DNA of 64,000 bases from Enterocloster alcoholdehydrogenati (GCF_013282095.1 NZ_BLTJ01000001.1:62001-126000); one strand, 5' to 3'. Counted from the first letter of the stretch, positions 43,200 to 53,465 are shown. Made by a program: numbers and translations. Notes: generated from the letters alone by a model not told the origin.

Positions 43200-44744
43200 A
43201 TGCGTGACATTTCAATGGAGCGTGTAAACGAGACAAGAGAGAACATTTTAAATATCATTGAAAGTCCTGTTTTAACCCATGAACAGAAGCTGACCAATTT
43301 AGCCTGCCAGGCAGATTCCCTGATGGAGGTCCTGGACCTTCCCGAAGGGCTGGACGAGCTGTTGAATGTTCCCATTGACCGTAAGTGCATCTGTGATCTG
43401 GCAGAAGGCCATGCGCCTATGCGGCCGCGTTATATCATTCCGGATTACGCAAAATTTATGAAGGAAGGCAGCAGATTTCTCCAGCTGGAACCGCCCACGG
43501 ATCTGTATGAGGCACTGAACAGCCTGCTGATCTTTTACAAGCACGTTCCCAGTGTGACCAATTATCCGGTCTATGTAGGACAGCTGGACGAGCTGCTGGA
43601 GCCATTTATCGACACAGTGGATGAGGCACAGGCCAAAAAGCTGTTAAAGCTGTTTATGACGCACATTGACCGCACTGTACTGGATTCCTTCTCTCATGCA
43701 AACATTGGCCCCAGGGCCACAAAAGCCGGCCGTCTGCTTCTGGAAGTGGAAACCGAACTGGAAAATGCAGTTCCTAATATCACCATGAAATATGAAGAAG
43801 GCGTGACAGAGGACGAGTTTGCCCTGGAGGCCATCCGCTGTGCACTTCACAGTGCAAAGCCCAGCTTTGCCAATCACAATATGTTTAAGAGCGAGCTGGG
43901 AGAGGGCTATGTAATTGCCAGCTGCTATAACGGCCTGCTCTACGGCGGCGGCGCTTATACGCTGTGCCGCCTGATCCTGGGAAATATCGCAAAAAGAGCT
44001 GACAGCATCCAGGATTTTAAAGAAAAAGAGCTTCCCTATGTGCTGGATATCATGGCGCGGTATATGGATGAGCGGATTCGCTTTGAAGTAGAGGAAAGCG
44101 GTTTTTTTGAGAACCATTTCCTCGCAAAGGAGGGCTTTATCCACAGAGACCGCTTCTCCGGTATGTATGGTCTGGTAGGCCTTGCAGAATGCGTTAATAT
44201 CCTTCTGGAAAAGGAAGGAATCAGGGGACGTTTCGGCCATGACGAGATCGCCACAAAGCTGGGTGTTGAAATCATGGAGCAGATTCAGGCCTTTAATGAA
44301 GCTCATGTAAATCCCTACTGCGAGGGAACAGGAGGTCACTTCCTCCTTCATGCGCAGGTAGGAATCGCAGAAGATGTAGGCGTGACCCCCGGCACCCGTA
44401 TCCCCATCGGAGAGGAACCAGCAGAACTGATCGATCAGTTAAAGGTACTGGAGAACTTTCATAAGTATTTTACTTCCGGTACCGGCGATATCTTCCCCAT
44501 CGACCTGACGGTACACCGCAATCCTGAATACGTACTGGATATTATCAAAGGCGCTTTCAAAATGGATCTGCGCTACCTGTCCTTCTACTCCAGCGACAGC
44601 GACGTAATCCGCGTAACCGGTTATCTGGTAAAGCGTTCTGAGATGGAAAAGCTGGATCAGGGCGAGGCAGTTCTTCAAAATACCACCGGTCTTGGACTGG
44701 GAGCCTCTAAAAATGGCCATATTCTGGAGAGAAAGGTGCGCTGA
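43200..44744 (+). CDS. yjjI: YjjI-family glycyl radical enzyme
   Basis: This 514-residue protein is the small glycyl radical enzyme family YjjI; its substrate is unknown. The glycyl radical site is G474 (VIRVTGYLV). Candidate thiyl cysteines are C242 (ASCYNG) and C256 (TLCRL), since no GCVE motif is present; C242 is more likely. Family segments include DSFSHANIGPRATKAGRL and EGTGGHFLLHAQVG. In E. coli yjjI and its activase yjjW also adjoin the deo genes, so the association is not accidental; it may act on a nucleoside, deoxyribose or acetaldehyde-related metabolite. It overlaps yjjW by one base. Confidence 0.92.
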   Translation: MRDISMERVNETRENILNIIESPVLTHEQKLTNLACQADSLMEVLDLPEGLDELLNVPIDRKCICDLAEGHAPMRPRYIIPDYAKFMKEGSRFLQLEPPTDLYEALNSLLIFYKHVPSVTNYPVYVGQLDELLEPFIDTVDEAQAKKLLKLFMTHIDRTVLDSFSHANIGPRATKAGRLLLEVETELENAVPNITMKYEEGVTEDEFALEAIRCALHSAKPSFANHNMFKSELGEGYVIASCYNGLLYGGGAYTLCRLILGNIAKRADSIQDFKEKELPYVLDIMARYMDERIRFEVEESGFFENHFLAKEGFIHRDRFSGMYGLVGLAECVNILLEKEGIRGRFGHDEIATKLGVEIMEQIQAFNEAHVNPYCEGTGGHFLLHAQVGIAEDVGVTPGTRIPIGEEPAELIDQLKVLENFHKYFTSGTGDIFPIDLTVHRNPEYVLDIIKGAFKMDLRYLSFYSSDSDVIRVTGYLVKRSEMEKLDQGEAVLQNTTGLGLGASKNGHILERKVR

Positions 44745-45586
44745 TGAAAGCTGTCGTCAACAGGATCATTCCATTCAGCAGCGTAGACGGCCCGGGCAAC
44801 CGAACGGCAGTCTTTCTTCAGGGCTGCAATATCAACTGCAAATACTGTCACAATCCCGAAACCAGACGGCTCTGCATAAGCTGCGGGGCCTGTGTGGCGC
44901 AGTGCCCCGCCGGGGCACTGTCTCTGGGAGAAAATGGACGGGTGAACTGGACGCAGAACTCCTGCGTCCAGTGCGATGCCTGTATCCATGTCTGTCCCCA
45001 TGACAGCTCCCCAAGAGTGAGGGAAATGACACCGGAAGAAGTGTATGACTGTGTCAAAAAACAGATCCCTTTTATCCGGGGTATCTCAGTATCCGGCGGA
45101 GAATGTATGCTCTGGCCGGATTTTTTAAAGGAACTTTTCAAGTTGGCAAAAAAGGACAATCTAAGCTGTCTGATTGACAGCAACGGCACAATCCCTTTCT
45201 GGGATTATCCGGAGCTGGTGGAGTGTTCAGACGGCATGATGCTGGATATCAAGGCCTTTGATGGCGATGCTCACCGGCGTATCACCGACGAAGGCAATGA
45301 TACCGTTCTTAAGAACGCGGCATATCTGGCAGAACTTGGAAAACTTGAGGAGGTCAGGGCAGTGATCGTCCCCGAACTTTATAACGGGGAGGAAAGCATA
45401 CGCGCAATAGGAGCTTATCTGGCTCCATACCGAAGCATACGGGAGATCCGTATTAAACTGATCGCGTACCGGCCCATGGGAGTGAGAGAGGAGTATTCTC
45501 ACTACACGGTTCCATCACCTGAATTTCTCAGGCATCTGGCTGACATACTGAGGGAGATGGGCTTTCAGGACATTATCATCATATGA
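44744..45586 (+). CDS. yjjW: YjjW-family glycyl radical activase
   Basis: This 280-residue radical SAM protein has the SAM-cluster motif in GCNINCKYC, two 4Fe4S motifs of ferredoxin type (CISCGACVAQC and CVQCDACIHVC), and a GGEC motif. It is the expected activase of YjjI, starting at the stop of that gene. Its length and layout match YjjW. With YjjI it forms the second glycyl radical system of this window. Confidence 0.93.
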   Translation: MKAVVNRIIPFSSVDGPGNRTAVFLQGCNINCKYCHNPETRRLCISCGACVAQCPAGALSLGENGRVNWTQNSCVQCDACIHVCPHDSSPRVREMTPEEVYDCVKKQIPFIRGISVSGGECMLWPDFLKELFKLAKKDNLSCLIDSNGTIPFWDYPELVECSDGMMLDIKAFDGDAHRRITDEGNDTVLKNAAYLAELGKLEEVRAVIVPELYNGEESIRAIGAYLAPYRSIREIRIKLIAYRPMGVREEYSHYTVPSPEFLRHLADILREMGFQDIIII

Positions 45587-45602
45587 AAAAGGAGGAACGG
45601 AC

Positions 45603-47147
45603 ATGGGAAAAACCAGCCATATGGATGAAAGTCAGGTCATGGTCCGTATGAAGGATATTGTAAAGAAATTCGGGACCTTTACAGCCAACGACCATATTAA
45701 CCTGACGGTGCATAAGGGTGAGGTACACGCGATCCTGGGAGAAAACGGCGCCGGAAAGAGCACCATGATGAATGTGCTCTGCGGCCTGTATAAGCCTACC
45801 AGCGGACAGATCTTTATTAAAGAAAAAGAAGTGCATTTTTCAAGCCCCAAGGACGCTATTGATATCGGAATCGGTATGGTTCATCAGCATTTTATGCTGA
45901 TTCAGCCATTTACGGTTACAGATAATATTATTCTGGGGATCGAGCCTGTAAAAGGGCTTGCCATTGACAAGACGACTGCCAGAAAAAAGGTAATGGAACT
46001 TTCTGAACGTTATGGAATGAAGGTGGATCCTGACGCCAGGATCGAGGACATTTCTGTCGGTATGCAGCAGCGAGTGGAGATTTTAAAGGTTCTTTACCGT
46101 GGAGCAGACACACTGATCTTAGACGAGCCTACAGCGTCTTTGACGCCTCAGGAGATCGAAGGGCTTATGGAGATCATTGACAACCTGACAAAGGATGGAA
46201 AAAGCGTCATCCTGATCACTCATAAATTGAAGGAAATTACTGCGTCATCGGATTACTGTACCATTATCCGCCAGGGTAAGTATATCCGCACCGTCAAGGT
46301 AGACGAGGTAACAGAGAATGATCTCGCAGCCATGATGGTAGGCCGCGATGTGAATTTCAAGGTGGATAAAAAGGATCAGGAGCCGGGCGAGGTGGTGCTG
46401 GAAGTAAGGGACATCCATGCAAGAGACTACAGAGATGTAGAGGTCTTAAAGGGACTGGATCTGACGGTGCGCCGGGGCGAGATCGTAGGCCTTGCAGGTG
46501 TAGACGGAAACGGCCAGACAGAGCTTGTGGAGATTTTGACCGGGTTAAAGAAAGCCAAATCCGGCAGCGTTAAGATGCTGGGAAAAGAAGTGATCAACCA
46601 TACTCCCAAGGAGACCTTTGAGAGCGGCATTTCCAGTATTCCTGCAGACCGCCAGAAGCATGGACTGATTCTTGATTTTTCCAACGAGGATAATCTGATC
46701 CTGCAGCATTTTGAAGAAGCGCCCTATTCCAATAAGGGAATCTTAAACCGCAGGGCTATCCGCGCCCATGCCACAGAACTGATCGAAGCCTTTGATGTAA
46801 GGCCCAGAGGCTGCGAGGCTGCGCCTGCGGGCACACTTTCCGGCGGAAATCAGCAGAAAGTAATTATTGCCAGAGAGGTGACAAATGACAAGGATCTGCT
46901 GATTGCGGTGAATCCGACCCGCGGTCTGGATGTGGGCGCAATCGAATTTGTCCACAAATATCTGGTGGAGCAGAGAAATAAAAACCGGGCCGTTCTCCTT
47001 GTTTCCTTTGAGCTGGATGAAATCATGAGTCTTTCCGACCGTATTGAGGTCATCTTTGACGGCCAGATCACAGGAAGCGTTCCCGGAAAGAACGCAGACG
47101 AGAAAGAGCTTGGCTACATGATGGCAGGAGGACGCAAGAATGAATAA
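45603..47147 (+). CDS. Nucleoside ABC transporter ATPase (two nucleotide-binding domains)
   Basis: This 514-residue ATPase has two ABC domains. The first has Walker A GENGAGKSTMM, signature SVGMQQRVEI and Walker B LILDEPTA; the second has a degenerate Walker A (GVDGNGQTEL) and LSGGNQQKVI, as is usual for ribose/nucleoside-type importers such as B. subtilis NupO. It energises the BMP lipoprotein and the two following permeases. It overlaps the first permease gene by eight bases. Confidence 0.95.
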   Translation: MGKTSHMDESQVMVRMKDIVKKFGTFTANDHINLTVHKGEVHAILGENGAGKSTMMNVLCGLYKPTSGQIFIKEKEVHFSSPKDAIDIGIGMVHQHFMLIQPFTVTDNIILGIEPVKGLAIDKTTARKKVMELSERYGMKVDPDARIEDISVGMQQRVEILKVLYRGADTLILDEPTASLTPQEIEGLMEIIDNLTKDGKSVILITHKLKEITASSDYCTIIRQGKYIRTVKVDEVTENDLAAMMVGRDVNFKVDKKDQEPGEVVLEVRDIHARDYRDVEVLKGLDLTVRRGEIVGLAGVDGNGQTELVEILTGLKKAKSGSVKMLGKEVINHTPKETFESGISSIPADRQKHGLILDFSNEDNLILQHFEEAPYSNKGILNRRAIRAHATELIEAFDVRPRGCEAAPAGTLSGGNQQKVIIAREVTNDKDLLIAVNPTRGLDVGAIEFVHKYLVEQRNKNRAVLLVSFELDEIMSLSDRIEVIFDGQITGSVPGKNADEKELGYMMAGGRKNE

Positions 47148-48210
47148 AAAGAAGAGTATCCTTGAATCCAACGTACTTTATACGGTGATTGCGATCATCG
47201 CCGGCTTTCTGATAGGAGCTGTGTTCCTTCTGATTGCCGGGATCAGTCCTGCCGTTGCCTATGGGAAGCTGATCGACAGCGTATTCAGCAAACCAAAATA
47301 TCTGGTATGGGTTCTGACTTATGCAAGTCCGCTGATTTTTACCGGTTTAAGCGTGGCATTTTCCTTCCGTACGGGTGTGTTTAATATCGGGGCGGAGGGC
47401 CAGTTTGTGGTGGGAAGCCTGGTGGCCTGCGTTCTGGGAATTACCCTAAAGCTTCCGGCAGTTATCCACATCCCCCTCTGTCTGCTGGCTGCGGCTGCGG
47501 CGGGAGCCATCTGGTCTTTCTTAGTAGGGCTTTTAAAGGTAAGGCGGGGAATCCATGAGGTATTGTCCTTTATCATGTTTAACTGGATTGCTTTTTATCT
47601 GTCTAACTATGTGGTAAATATTCCTGCAATCCATAAGGACGGCGGCGGTGAGGCCACAAAGGATGTGGCGGAGACAGCCCGTATCCTGTTCCCGGACGGC
47701 CTAAGAGATCTGCTTGGCTGCAAGGTAGCAAACTGGGGCATTGTTCTGGCGGTTGCCGCAGCAATTATCATCTGGATCATCATCGAAAAAACTACACTGG
47801 GCTATAAGCTGAAAGCAGTCGGCTTTAACCGCAACGGCGCTCTTTATGCCGGTATCAATTCTGATGCCTCTATCCTGACCGCTCTCAGTATATCCGGAGC
47901 CCTGGCAGGACTTGGCGGAGCCGTACAGATTCTGGGAATGTCCGGCCGTTTAAGCCAGTTCGCAGGTCAGGAGGGCTATGGATTCCAGGGAATTACCGTA
48001 GCACTGATCGGTTCCTCCAATCCCATTGGCTGTATATTTGCCGGACTGTTCTATGGAGCCATGAAATATGGCGGTTCCAAACTCAGTATCGTCAAAGCGC
48101 CTTCCGAGGTTGTTGACATTATCATGGGCTGTGTGATTCTCTTTATTGCCATTGCCCAGCTCTTCCGCATCATTTTAAAGAAACTCACAGCGAAGAAGGA
48201 GGCAAATTAA
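47140..48210 (+). CDS. Nucleoside ABC transporter permease 1
   Basis: This 356-residue membrane protein (about nine segments) is a BPD_transp_2-type permease like NupP. It contains the conserved SFRTGVFNIGAEGQFVVGSL and YAGINSDASILTALSISGALAGL segments. It pairs with the permease that follows one base after its stop. Nucleoside specificity is inferred from the operon. Confidence 0.92.
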   Translation: MNKKKSILESNVLYTVIAIIAGFLIGAVFLLIAGISPAVAYGKLIDSVFSKPKYLVWVLTYASPLIFTGLSVAFSFRTGVFNIGAEGQFVVGSLVACVLGITLKLPAVIHIPLCLLAAAAAGAIWSFLVGLLKVRRGIHEVLSFIMFNWIAFYLSNYVVNIPAIHKDGGGEATKDVAETARILFPDGLRDLLGCKVANWGIVLAVAAAIIIWIIIEKTTLGYKLKAVGFNRNGALYAGINSDASILTALSISGALAGLGGAVQILGMSGRLSQFAGQEGYGFQGITVALIGSSNPIGCIFAGLFYGAMKYGGSKLSIVKAPSEVVDIIMGCVILFIAIAQLFRIILKKLTAKKEAN

Positions 48211-48211
48211 T

Positions 48212-49147
48212 ATGGATGTACTCATTAAAAATCTCGGCCTTTTGATCAACGCTACGCTGATTGCCACGCCGCCCCTTCTTCTGGCGGCTCTTGGTTCCTG
48301 TTTTTCGGAACGCAGCGGCGTAATTAATATCGGTATTGAAGGAATGATGACCATAGGCGCCTTTACCGGCGCCGTGCTCGGTCTGGAAACCGGAAACGGC
48401 TGGCTGGCCTTCTTTGGCGCCGGACTGGCCGGCGCGCTCTTTGGAGTGATCCACGCCATAGCCTGCATTTCCTTCCATGCAGACCAGACGATTGCCGGAA
48501 CTGCCATCAATTTCCTTGGCCCCGGTCTTGCGGTCTTTCTGTGCAAGGCCATGTACGATAACTCTTCCGATACGCCTGCCATGGATCCGGCCAGCAAGCT
48601 TCCAAAGCTGTTTGACGGAATGTTCCCCACGGGTTCCTTTTTAAACAATGTGCTGAACGTATACTCGGTGGCTTATCTGGTATTTATCCTGGCGGCTGTG
48701 TGCTGGTTCATTTTCTATAAAACCCGTTTCGGCGCTCATCTGAGGGCCGTAGGAGAGCATCCAGAGGCCTGTGAGTCTTTGGGTATTGATGTTTACCGCG
48801 TCCGCTATCTCTGTGTGATTCTGTCCGGCTTTATGTCTGGCCTGGGCGGCGCGTTTGTAACGCTGGCCACTATCAACCAGTTCCGTCCAAGCGTAATCGT
48901 AGGACAGGGCTTTATCGCCATCGCGGCTGTCATTTTCGGTAAGTTTTCTCCCGGCGGCTCTATGCTGGCCTGCCTGCTCTTTGGTTTCTGCAGCGGCATC
49001 AAGAGTCTTGCCAGCCAGAGCAACATGATATCACCGAATCTGATCTCCATGATCCCCTATGTAGTAACGCTGCTGGCCCTGATCTTCTTTGTCGGCAAAG
49101 CCCACACACCGGCAGCAAATGGAAAGATCTTTGTCAAGTCTAAATAA
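48212..49147 (+). CDS. Nucleoside ABC transporter permease 2
   Basis: This 311-residue membrane protein resembles NupQ. It shares the SERSGVINIGIEGMMTIGAF segment with the family and a SLGIDVYRVRYLCVILSGFMSGLGGAF cytoplasmic-facing loop (abbreviated in the family as LGxxVxxxR). With permease 1 it forms the membrane heterodimer. deoD follows 36 bases later. Confidence 0.92.
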   Translation: MDVLIKNLGLLINATLIATPPLLLAALGSCFSERSGVINIGIEGMMTIGAFTGAVLGLETGNGWLAFFGAGLAGALFGVIHAIACISFHADQTIAGTAINFLGPGLAVFLCKAMYDNSSDTPAMDPASKLPKLFDGMFPTGSFLNNVLNVYSVAYLVFILAAVCWFIFYKTRFGAHLRAVGEHPEACESLGIDVYRVRYLCVILSGFMSGLGGAFVTLATINQFRPSVIVGQGFIAIAAVIFGKFSPGGSMLACLLFGFCSGIKSLASQSNMISPNLISMIPYVVTLLALIFFVGKAHTPAANGKIFVKSK

Positions 49148-49183
49148 GGCCGGACTGTTTCCGGACCTGGAAAGGAATGAACT

Positions 49184-49894
49184 ATGTCAAATATACCTAC
49201 TCCCCATAACAGTGCCAAACAGGGCGACTTCGCCAAGACGGTTCTGATGCCCGGGGATCCCCTGCGGGCAAAATATATCGCTGAAACCTATCTTGAACAG
49301 CCAAGGCAGGTGACCGCCGTGCGTAATATGCTCGGGTATACGGGAACTTATAAAGGAAAGGAAATCTCCGTCATGGGCGCGGGCATGGGAATGCCCTCTA
49401 TTGGAATTTATTCCTATGAGCTGTTCCATTTTTATGATGTGGAAAATATTATCCGTATAGGTTCTGCCGGCGCCCTGCAGGATTCCCTGCATCTGATGGA
49501 TGTGGTTATCGGTATGGGAGCCTGCACAGACTCCAATTATGCCTACCAGTACGGCCTGCCGGGCACCTTTGCCCCCATCGCTGACTACGGACTTTTAAGC
49601 AGGGCTGTGGAGATTGCAAAGAAGCAGGGAACACCGGTAGCGGTGGGAAATATCCTGTCCTCTGACGTGTTCTACAACCTCTGCCCGGACGCCAATGACA
49701 AGTGGCGCTCCATGGGGGTTCTGGCTGTGGAAATGGAAGCAGCCGCTTTGTATATGAACGCTGCCAGGGCAGGAAAGAAGGCCCTCTGTATGTTTACCAT
49801 TTCCGACCACATTTACCGCCCGGAGGCCCTAAGCGCAGCAGACCGGCAGCTGGGCTTTGGTAAAATGATGGAAATCGCGCTGGAGTTGGCTTAA
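49184..49894 (+). CDS. deoD: Purine-nucleoside phosphorylase
   Basis: This 236-residue enzyme splits purine (deoxy)nucleosides to base and (deoxy)ribose-1-phosphate. Family motifs are VLMPGDPLRAKYIAE, GAGMGMPSIGIYSYEL, RIGSAGAL and VEMEAAALYM, and the catalytic ISDH near the end. Length is typical. It feeds deoB and deoC in the same operon. Confidence 0.96.
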   Translation: MSNIPTPHNSAKQGDFAKTVLMPGDPLRAKYIAETYLEQPRQVTAVRNMLGYTGTYKGKEISVMGAGMGMPSIGIYSYELFHFYDVENIIRIGSAGALQDSLHLMDVVIGMGACTDSNYAYQYGLPGTFAPIADYGLLSRAVEIAKKQGTPVAVGNILSSDVFYNLCPDANDKWRSMGVLAVEMEAAALYMNAARAGKKALCMFTISDHIYRPEALSAADRQLGFGKMMEIALELA

Positions 49895-49921
49895 GGCATT
49901 TCACAAGGAGGATTTAATCGT

Positions 49922-50587
49922 ATGGAAATCAAAGAGATCATGCGTCATGTAGATCATACGCTGCTGTCACAGACAGCCACCTGGGAAGATATAAAAAGAA
50001 TCTGCGACGAAGCCATGGAATATCATACCGCTTCTGTCTGCATCCCGCCAAGCTATGTAAAACAGGCGAAGGAATATGTGGGAACTAAAATGGCCGTATG
50101 CACCGTCATCGGTTTCCCCAACGGATACATGACCACAAAAGCAAAGGAATTTGAGACAAGGGATGCCCTTGAAAACGGAGCCGATGAGATCGATATGGTG
50201 ATCAATATCGGCTGGGTAAAGGATGGACTTTACGACCAGGCTGAAGAGGAAATCCGCCGTCTGAAGGCAGTGTGCGGGGATAAGATCTTAAAGGTCATTA
50301 TCGAGACCTGCCTGCTGACTGAGGAAGAAAAGGTCCGTATGTGTCAGGTCGTAACGGCGGCAGGAGCCGATTATATCAAAACCTCCACCGGTTTTTCCAA
50401 AGCAGGCGCGACCTTTGCTGACATTGAACTTTTCGCAGCCCATATTGGCAAGAATGTGAAGATGAAGGCAGCCGGCGGCATTTCCACTATGGATGACGCA
50501 GAGCAGTTTCTTAAGCTTGGCGCAGACCGCCTTGGTACCAGCCGCATGGTAAAGCTGGCAAAAAATGAGTCTGCCTCCGGCTATTGA
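49922..50587 (+). CDS. deoC: Deoxyribose-phosphate aldolase
   Basis: This 221-residue enzyme splits 2-deoxyribose-5-phosphate to acetaldehyde and glyceraldehyde-3-phosphate. The Schiff-base lysine is in IKTSTGF and the second lysine in KAAGGI; the DHTLL start is typical. The acetaldehyde it makes could be handled by aldehyde and alcohol dehydrogenases, including those of the BMC, which is only a suggestion. It is followed 18 bases later by cdd. Confidence 0.96.
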   Translation: MEIKEIMRHVDHTLLSQTATWEDIKRICDEAMEYHTASVCIPPSYVKQAKEYVGTKMAVCTVIGFPNGYMTTKAKEFETRDALENGADEIDMVINIGWVKDGLYDQAEEEIRRLKAVCGDKILKVIIETCLLTEEEKVRMCQVVTAAGADYIKTSTGFSKAGATFADIELFAAHIGKNVKMKAAGGISTMDDAEQFLKLGADRLGTSRMVKLAKNESASGY

Positions 50588-50605
50588 TACAGGAGGAGAC
50601 GGATA

Positions 50606-51040
50606 ATGAAACAACTGGAACAGGAACAGATCCGGCAGCTGATCCGTACTGCCCGGGCACAGCTTGCATATTCCTATGTGCCCTATTCCCATTTTCATGT
50701 AGGAGCGGCTCTTCTTGCCCGAAACGGCACGGTTTATACTGGCTGCAACATTGAAAATGCAGGCTATACCCCCTGCAACTGTGCAGAACGCACAGCTATC
50801 TTTAAGGCAGTCAGCGAAGGCGTTACGGATTTTGATGCCATCTGTGTAACCGGCGGCATGAACGGCGAGGTGACCGAGTTTACCACCCCCTGCGGCGTCT
50901 GCCGTCAGGTAATGATGGAGTTTTGCGATCCTGAAACATTTCAGATCATTGTGGCTATTGATGAGGACAATTATGTGATCAAGACGCTGCAGGAGCTTCT
51001 CCCCATGGGGTTTGGCCCTGGCAATCTGAAAAGCAAATAG
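50606..51040 (+). CDS. cdd: Cytidine deaminase
   Basis: This 144-residue enzyme deaminates cytidine or deoxycytidine to uridine forms. The zinc site is CAERTAIF with PCGVCRQ; VGAALLARNG and GCNIENAGY bind the substrate. It has the usual length with a slightly long C-terminus (PMGFGPGNL). It lies between deoC and deoB. Confidence 0.96.
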   Translation: MKQLEQEQIRQLIRTARAQLAYSYVPYSHFHVGAALLARNGTVYTGCNIENAGYTPCNCAERTAIFKAVSEGVTDFDAICVTGGMNGEVTEFTTPCGVCRQVMMEFCDPETFQIIVAIDEDNYVIKTLQELLPMGFGPGNLKSK

Positions 51041-51067
51041 AACCGTTGCATATATAAGGAGCAGGAA

Positions 51068-52258
51068 ATGGAACAGTACAGACGTATATTTGTAATTGTA
51101 ATGGATTCTCTGGGTGCAGGGGCCATGGAAGATTCTTTAGAGTTCGGAGATGTGGGCGTTAACACGCTGGGCCATATCTCTCAGGCCGTAGATTCCTTTA
51201 CGATTCCTCATTTAAGAAAAATGGGAATGGCAAACCTTACCCCCTTAAAACAGGTGGAGCCGGTAGAAAAGGCTATCGGCTACTACGGAACTCTCCGGGA
51301 AAAGAGCCGGGGCAAGGACACAATGACCGGTCACTGGGAGATGATGGGATTAGAGGTTAAAACCCCCTTTAAGACTTTTACGGAAACAGGTTTCCCGCCG
51401 GAACTGATCAGAGAGCTTGAGGAGCGCACCGGACATAAGGTAATCGGAAATAAAAGCGCCAGCGGAACAGAGATTTTAGACGAGCTGGCTCCGGAGGAGA
51501 TTGCCACCGGCCACATGATTGTATATACCTCCGCAGATTCCGTACTTCAGATCTGCGGAAATGAAGAAACCTTCGGACTGGAAGAACTTTACCGCTGCTG
51601 CAGGATTGCCAGAGAGCTGACCTTAAAGGATGAGTGGAAGGTAGGCCGTGTGATTGCAAGGCCCTATGTAGGGAAGAAAAAGGGCGAGTTTAAACGTACC
51701 AGCAACCGTCATGACTATGCCTTAAAGCCCTTTGGAAAGACCGCATTAAACGCCTTAAAAGATGCAGGGCTGGATGTGATCTCCATTGGAAAGATCAACG
51801 ATATCTTTGACGGCGAAGGCATCACAGAAGCTTTAAAATCAAAATCCTCTGTTCACGGTATGGAACAGACCATTGAAACCGCGGGCAGAGACTTCCACGG
51901 CCTCTGCTTTGTAAACCTGGTGGATTTTGACGCGCTCTGGGGACACCGCAGAGATCCGCAGGGCTATGCAAAGGAAATCGAGCGCTTTGATCAAAAGCTT
52001 GGAATCCTCTTAGACACCCTGCGTGAGGATGATCTGCTGATTATCACCGCAGACCATGGAAACGATCCCACCTACACAGGAACGGATCACACAAGAGAAC
52101 GAGTTCCCTTCCTGGCTTATTCTCCTTCCATGAAGGGCAATGGCGCACTTGCTGAAGGGGATACCTTTGCGGTGATCGGCGCTACAACAGCCGATAATTT
52201 CGGCGTTGCCATGCCCAGGGGAACCATCGGCTCTTCGGTATTGAACCAGATTGTATAA
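51068..52258 (+). CDS. deoB: Phosphopentomutase
   Basis: This 396-residue alkaline-phosphatase-fold enzyme converts (deoxy)ribose-1-phosphate to the 5-phosphate. Metal ligands and motifs include [27 protein letters not shown] and [19 protein letters not shown]. It ends the nucleoside operon and is followed by a strong terminator. Confidence 0.96.
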   Translation: MEQYRRIFVIVMDSLGAGAMEDSLEFGDVGVNTLGHISQAVDSFTIPHLRKMGMANLTPLKQVEPVEKAIGYYGTLREKSRGKDTMTGHWEMMGLEVKTPFKTFTETGFPPELIRELEERTGHKVIGNKSASGTEILDELAPEEIATGHMIVYTSADSVLQICGNEETFGLEELYRCCRIARELTLKDEWKVGRVIARPYVGKKKGEFKRTSNRHDYALKPFGKTALNALKDAGLDVISIGKINDIFDGEGITEALKSKSSVHGMEQTIETAGRDFHGLCFVNLVDFDALWGHRRDPQGYAKEIERFDQKLGILLDTLREDDLLIITADHGNDPTYTGTDHTRERVPFLAYSPSMKGNGALAEGDTFAVIGATTADNFGVAMPRGTIGSSVLNQIV

Positions 52259-52283
52259 GCAGTATCATAGGTTTTCGCTTCTG

Positions 52284-52323
52284 GCGGCTGACCGGATTTT
52301 GGATTCGGTCAGCCGCTCTTTTA
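52284..52323 (+). terminator. Terminator after deoB
   Basis: An 11-bp perfect stem (GCGGCTGACCG/CGGTCAGCCGC) has an 11-base loop and is followed by TCTTTTAT. Confidence 0.92.
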
Positions 52324-52348
52324 TCCCTTCCGTCCCTGCAAAAACGTA

Positions 52349-52377
52349 TTGATTTATGATCTGATATCTAGTATATT
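52349..52377 (+). promoter_or_regulatory. Promoter of plsX operon
   Basis: TTGATT, 17 bp, TATATT. The predicted transcript start is near 52384, which supports the ATG at 52416 rather than an upstream TTG. No FapR operator was recognised. Confidence 0.75.
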
Positions 52378-52415
52378 ATAAATTGTATCGCAAAGACGAA
52401 AGGAGAGTCTTTTTT

Positions 52416-53435
52416 ATGATCAAAGTAGCGGTAGACGCCATGGGCGGGGATAACGCGCCTGTGGAAATGGTTGCGGGGGCTGTTGAAGCGGTAAAGATAA
52501 GACCGGAAATTCATGTTCTCTTAGTAGGGCAGGAAAAGGTAATAGAAGCAGAGCTTTCCAAATATACATTTGATAAAGAGAGGATTCATGTGGTGAATGC
52601 CTCAGAGATTATTGCCACCGAGGAGCCGCCGGTAAACGCCATTCGTAAAAAGAAAGACTCCTCCATTGTGGTAGGCATGAATCTTGTAAAAAGCGGAGAG
52701 GCTGACGCTTTTGTGTCAGCGGGAAGTTCCGGCGCCGTCTTAGTAGGGGGACAGGTGATTGTAGGACGGATAAAAGGCGTGGAGCGTCCGCCCCTTGCTT
52801 CGCTGATCCCAACGGAAAATGGCGTTTCCCTGCTGATTGACTGCGGAGCCAATGTAGATGCCAGATCCTCTCATCTGGTTCAGTTTGCCCGGATGGGATC
52901 TATTTATATGGAGCACGTGGTGGGAGTAAAGCAGCCAAGGGTCGCTATTGTCAATATCGGTGCAGAGGAAGAAAAGGGCAATGCTCTTGTAAAAGAGACC
53001 TTCCCCTTATTAAAAGAATGCAGCGACCTTCATTTCACCGGCAGCATTGAGGCAAGAGAGATTCCCCACGGAGGCGCAGACGTGATTGTATGTGAGGCAT
53101 TTACAGGAAATGTGATTCTTAAGCTTTACGAAGGGGTAGGAGCTACTCTCATCCATATGGTGAAAAAGGGAATGATGTCCACTCTTCGCAGCAAGATTGG
53201 CGCTCTCCTGGTAAAACCCGCCTTAAAAACCACTCTGAAAGCCTTTGACGCCAGCCAATACGGCGGAGCGCCTCTTCTTGGACTTAAAGGGCTGGTAGTT
53301 AAGACCCACGGCAGCTCCACACGCACAGAGGTTCGCAACTCCATTATCCAGTGTGTGACCTTTAAGGAGCAGCAGATCAATGAAAAGATCCGACAGGCGC
53401 TGAACACGGAGCAGCCCACAAGCCCCATATCATAA
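52416..53435 (+). CDS. plsX: Phosphate acyltransferase PlsX
   Basis: This 339-residue enzyme makes acyl-phosphate from acyl-ACP for phospholipid synthesis. Family motifs are VAVDAMGGDNAP at the start, SAGSSGAVLVGG, and GASPYGGAPLLGLKG-like sequence (SQYGGAPLLGLKGLV). It heads the plsX-acpP-rnc-smc-ftsY cluster common in Firmicutes. The ATG is set by AAAGGAG and the promoter position. Confidence 0.96.
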   Translation: MIKVAVDAMGGDNAPVEMVAGAVEAVKIRPEIHVLLVGQEKVIEAELSKYTFDKERIHVVNASEIIATEEPPVNAIRKKKDSSIVVGMNLVKSGEADAFVSAGSSGAVLVGGQVIVGRIKGVERPPLASLIPTENGVSLLIDCGANVDARSSHLVQFARMGSIYMEHVVGVKQPRVAIVNIGAEEEKGNALVKETFPLLKECSDLHFTGSIEAREIPHGGADVIVCEAFTGNVILKLYEGVGATLIHMVKKGMMSTLRSKIGALLVKPALKTTLKAFDASQYGGAPLLGLKGLVVKTHGSSTRTEVRNSIIQCVTFKEQQINEKIRQALNTEQPTSPIS

Positions 53436-53465
53436 ATGGAAGCAATGTAAGAGAGGAAACAGGAC

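Noticed and set aside
52291-52306. GGATTTT between deoB and plsX as another operator
   Set aside because: It is the loop region of the deoB terminator and lacks the rest of the element.
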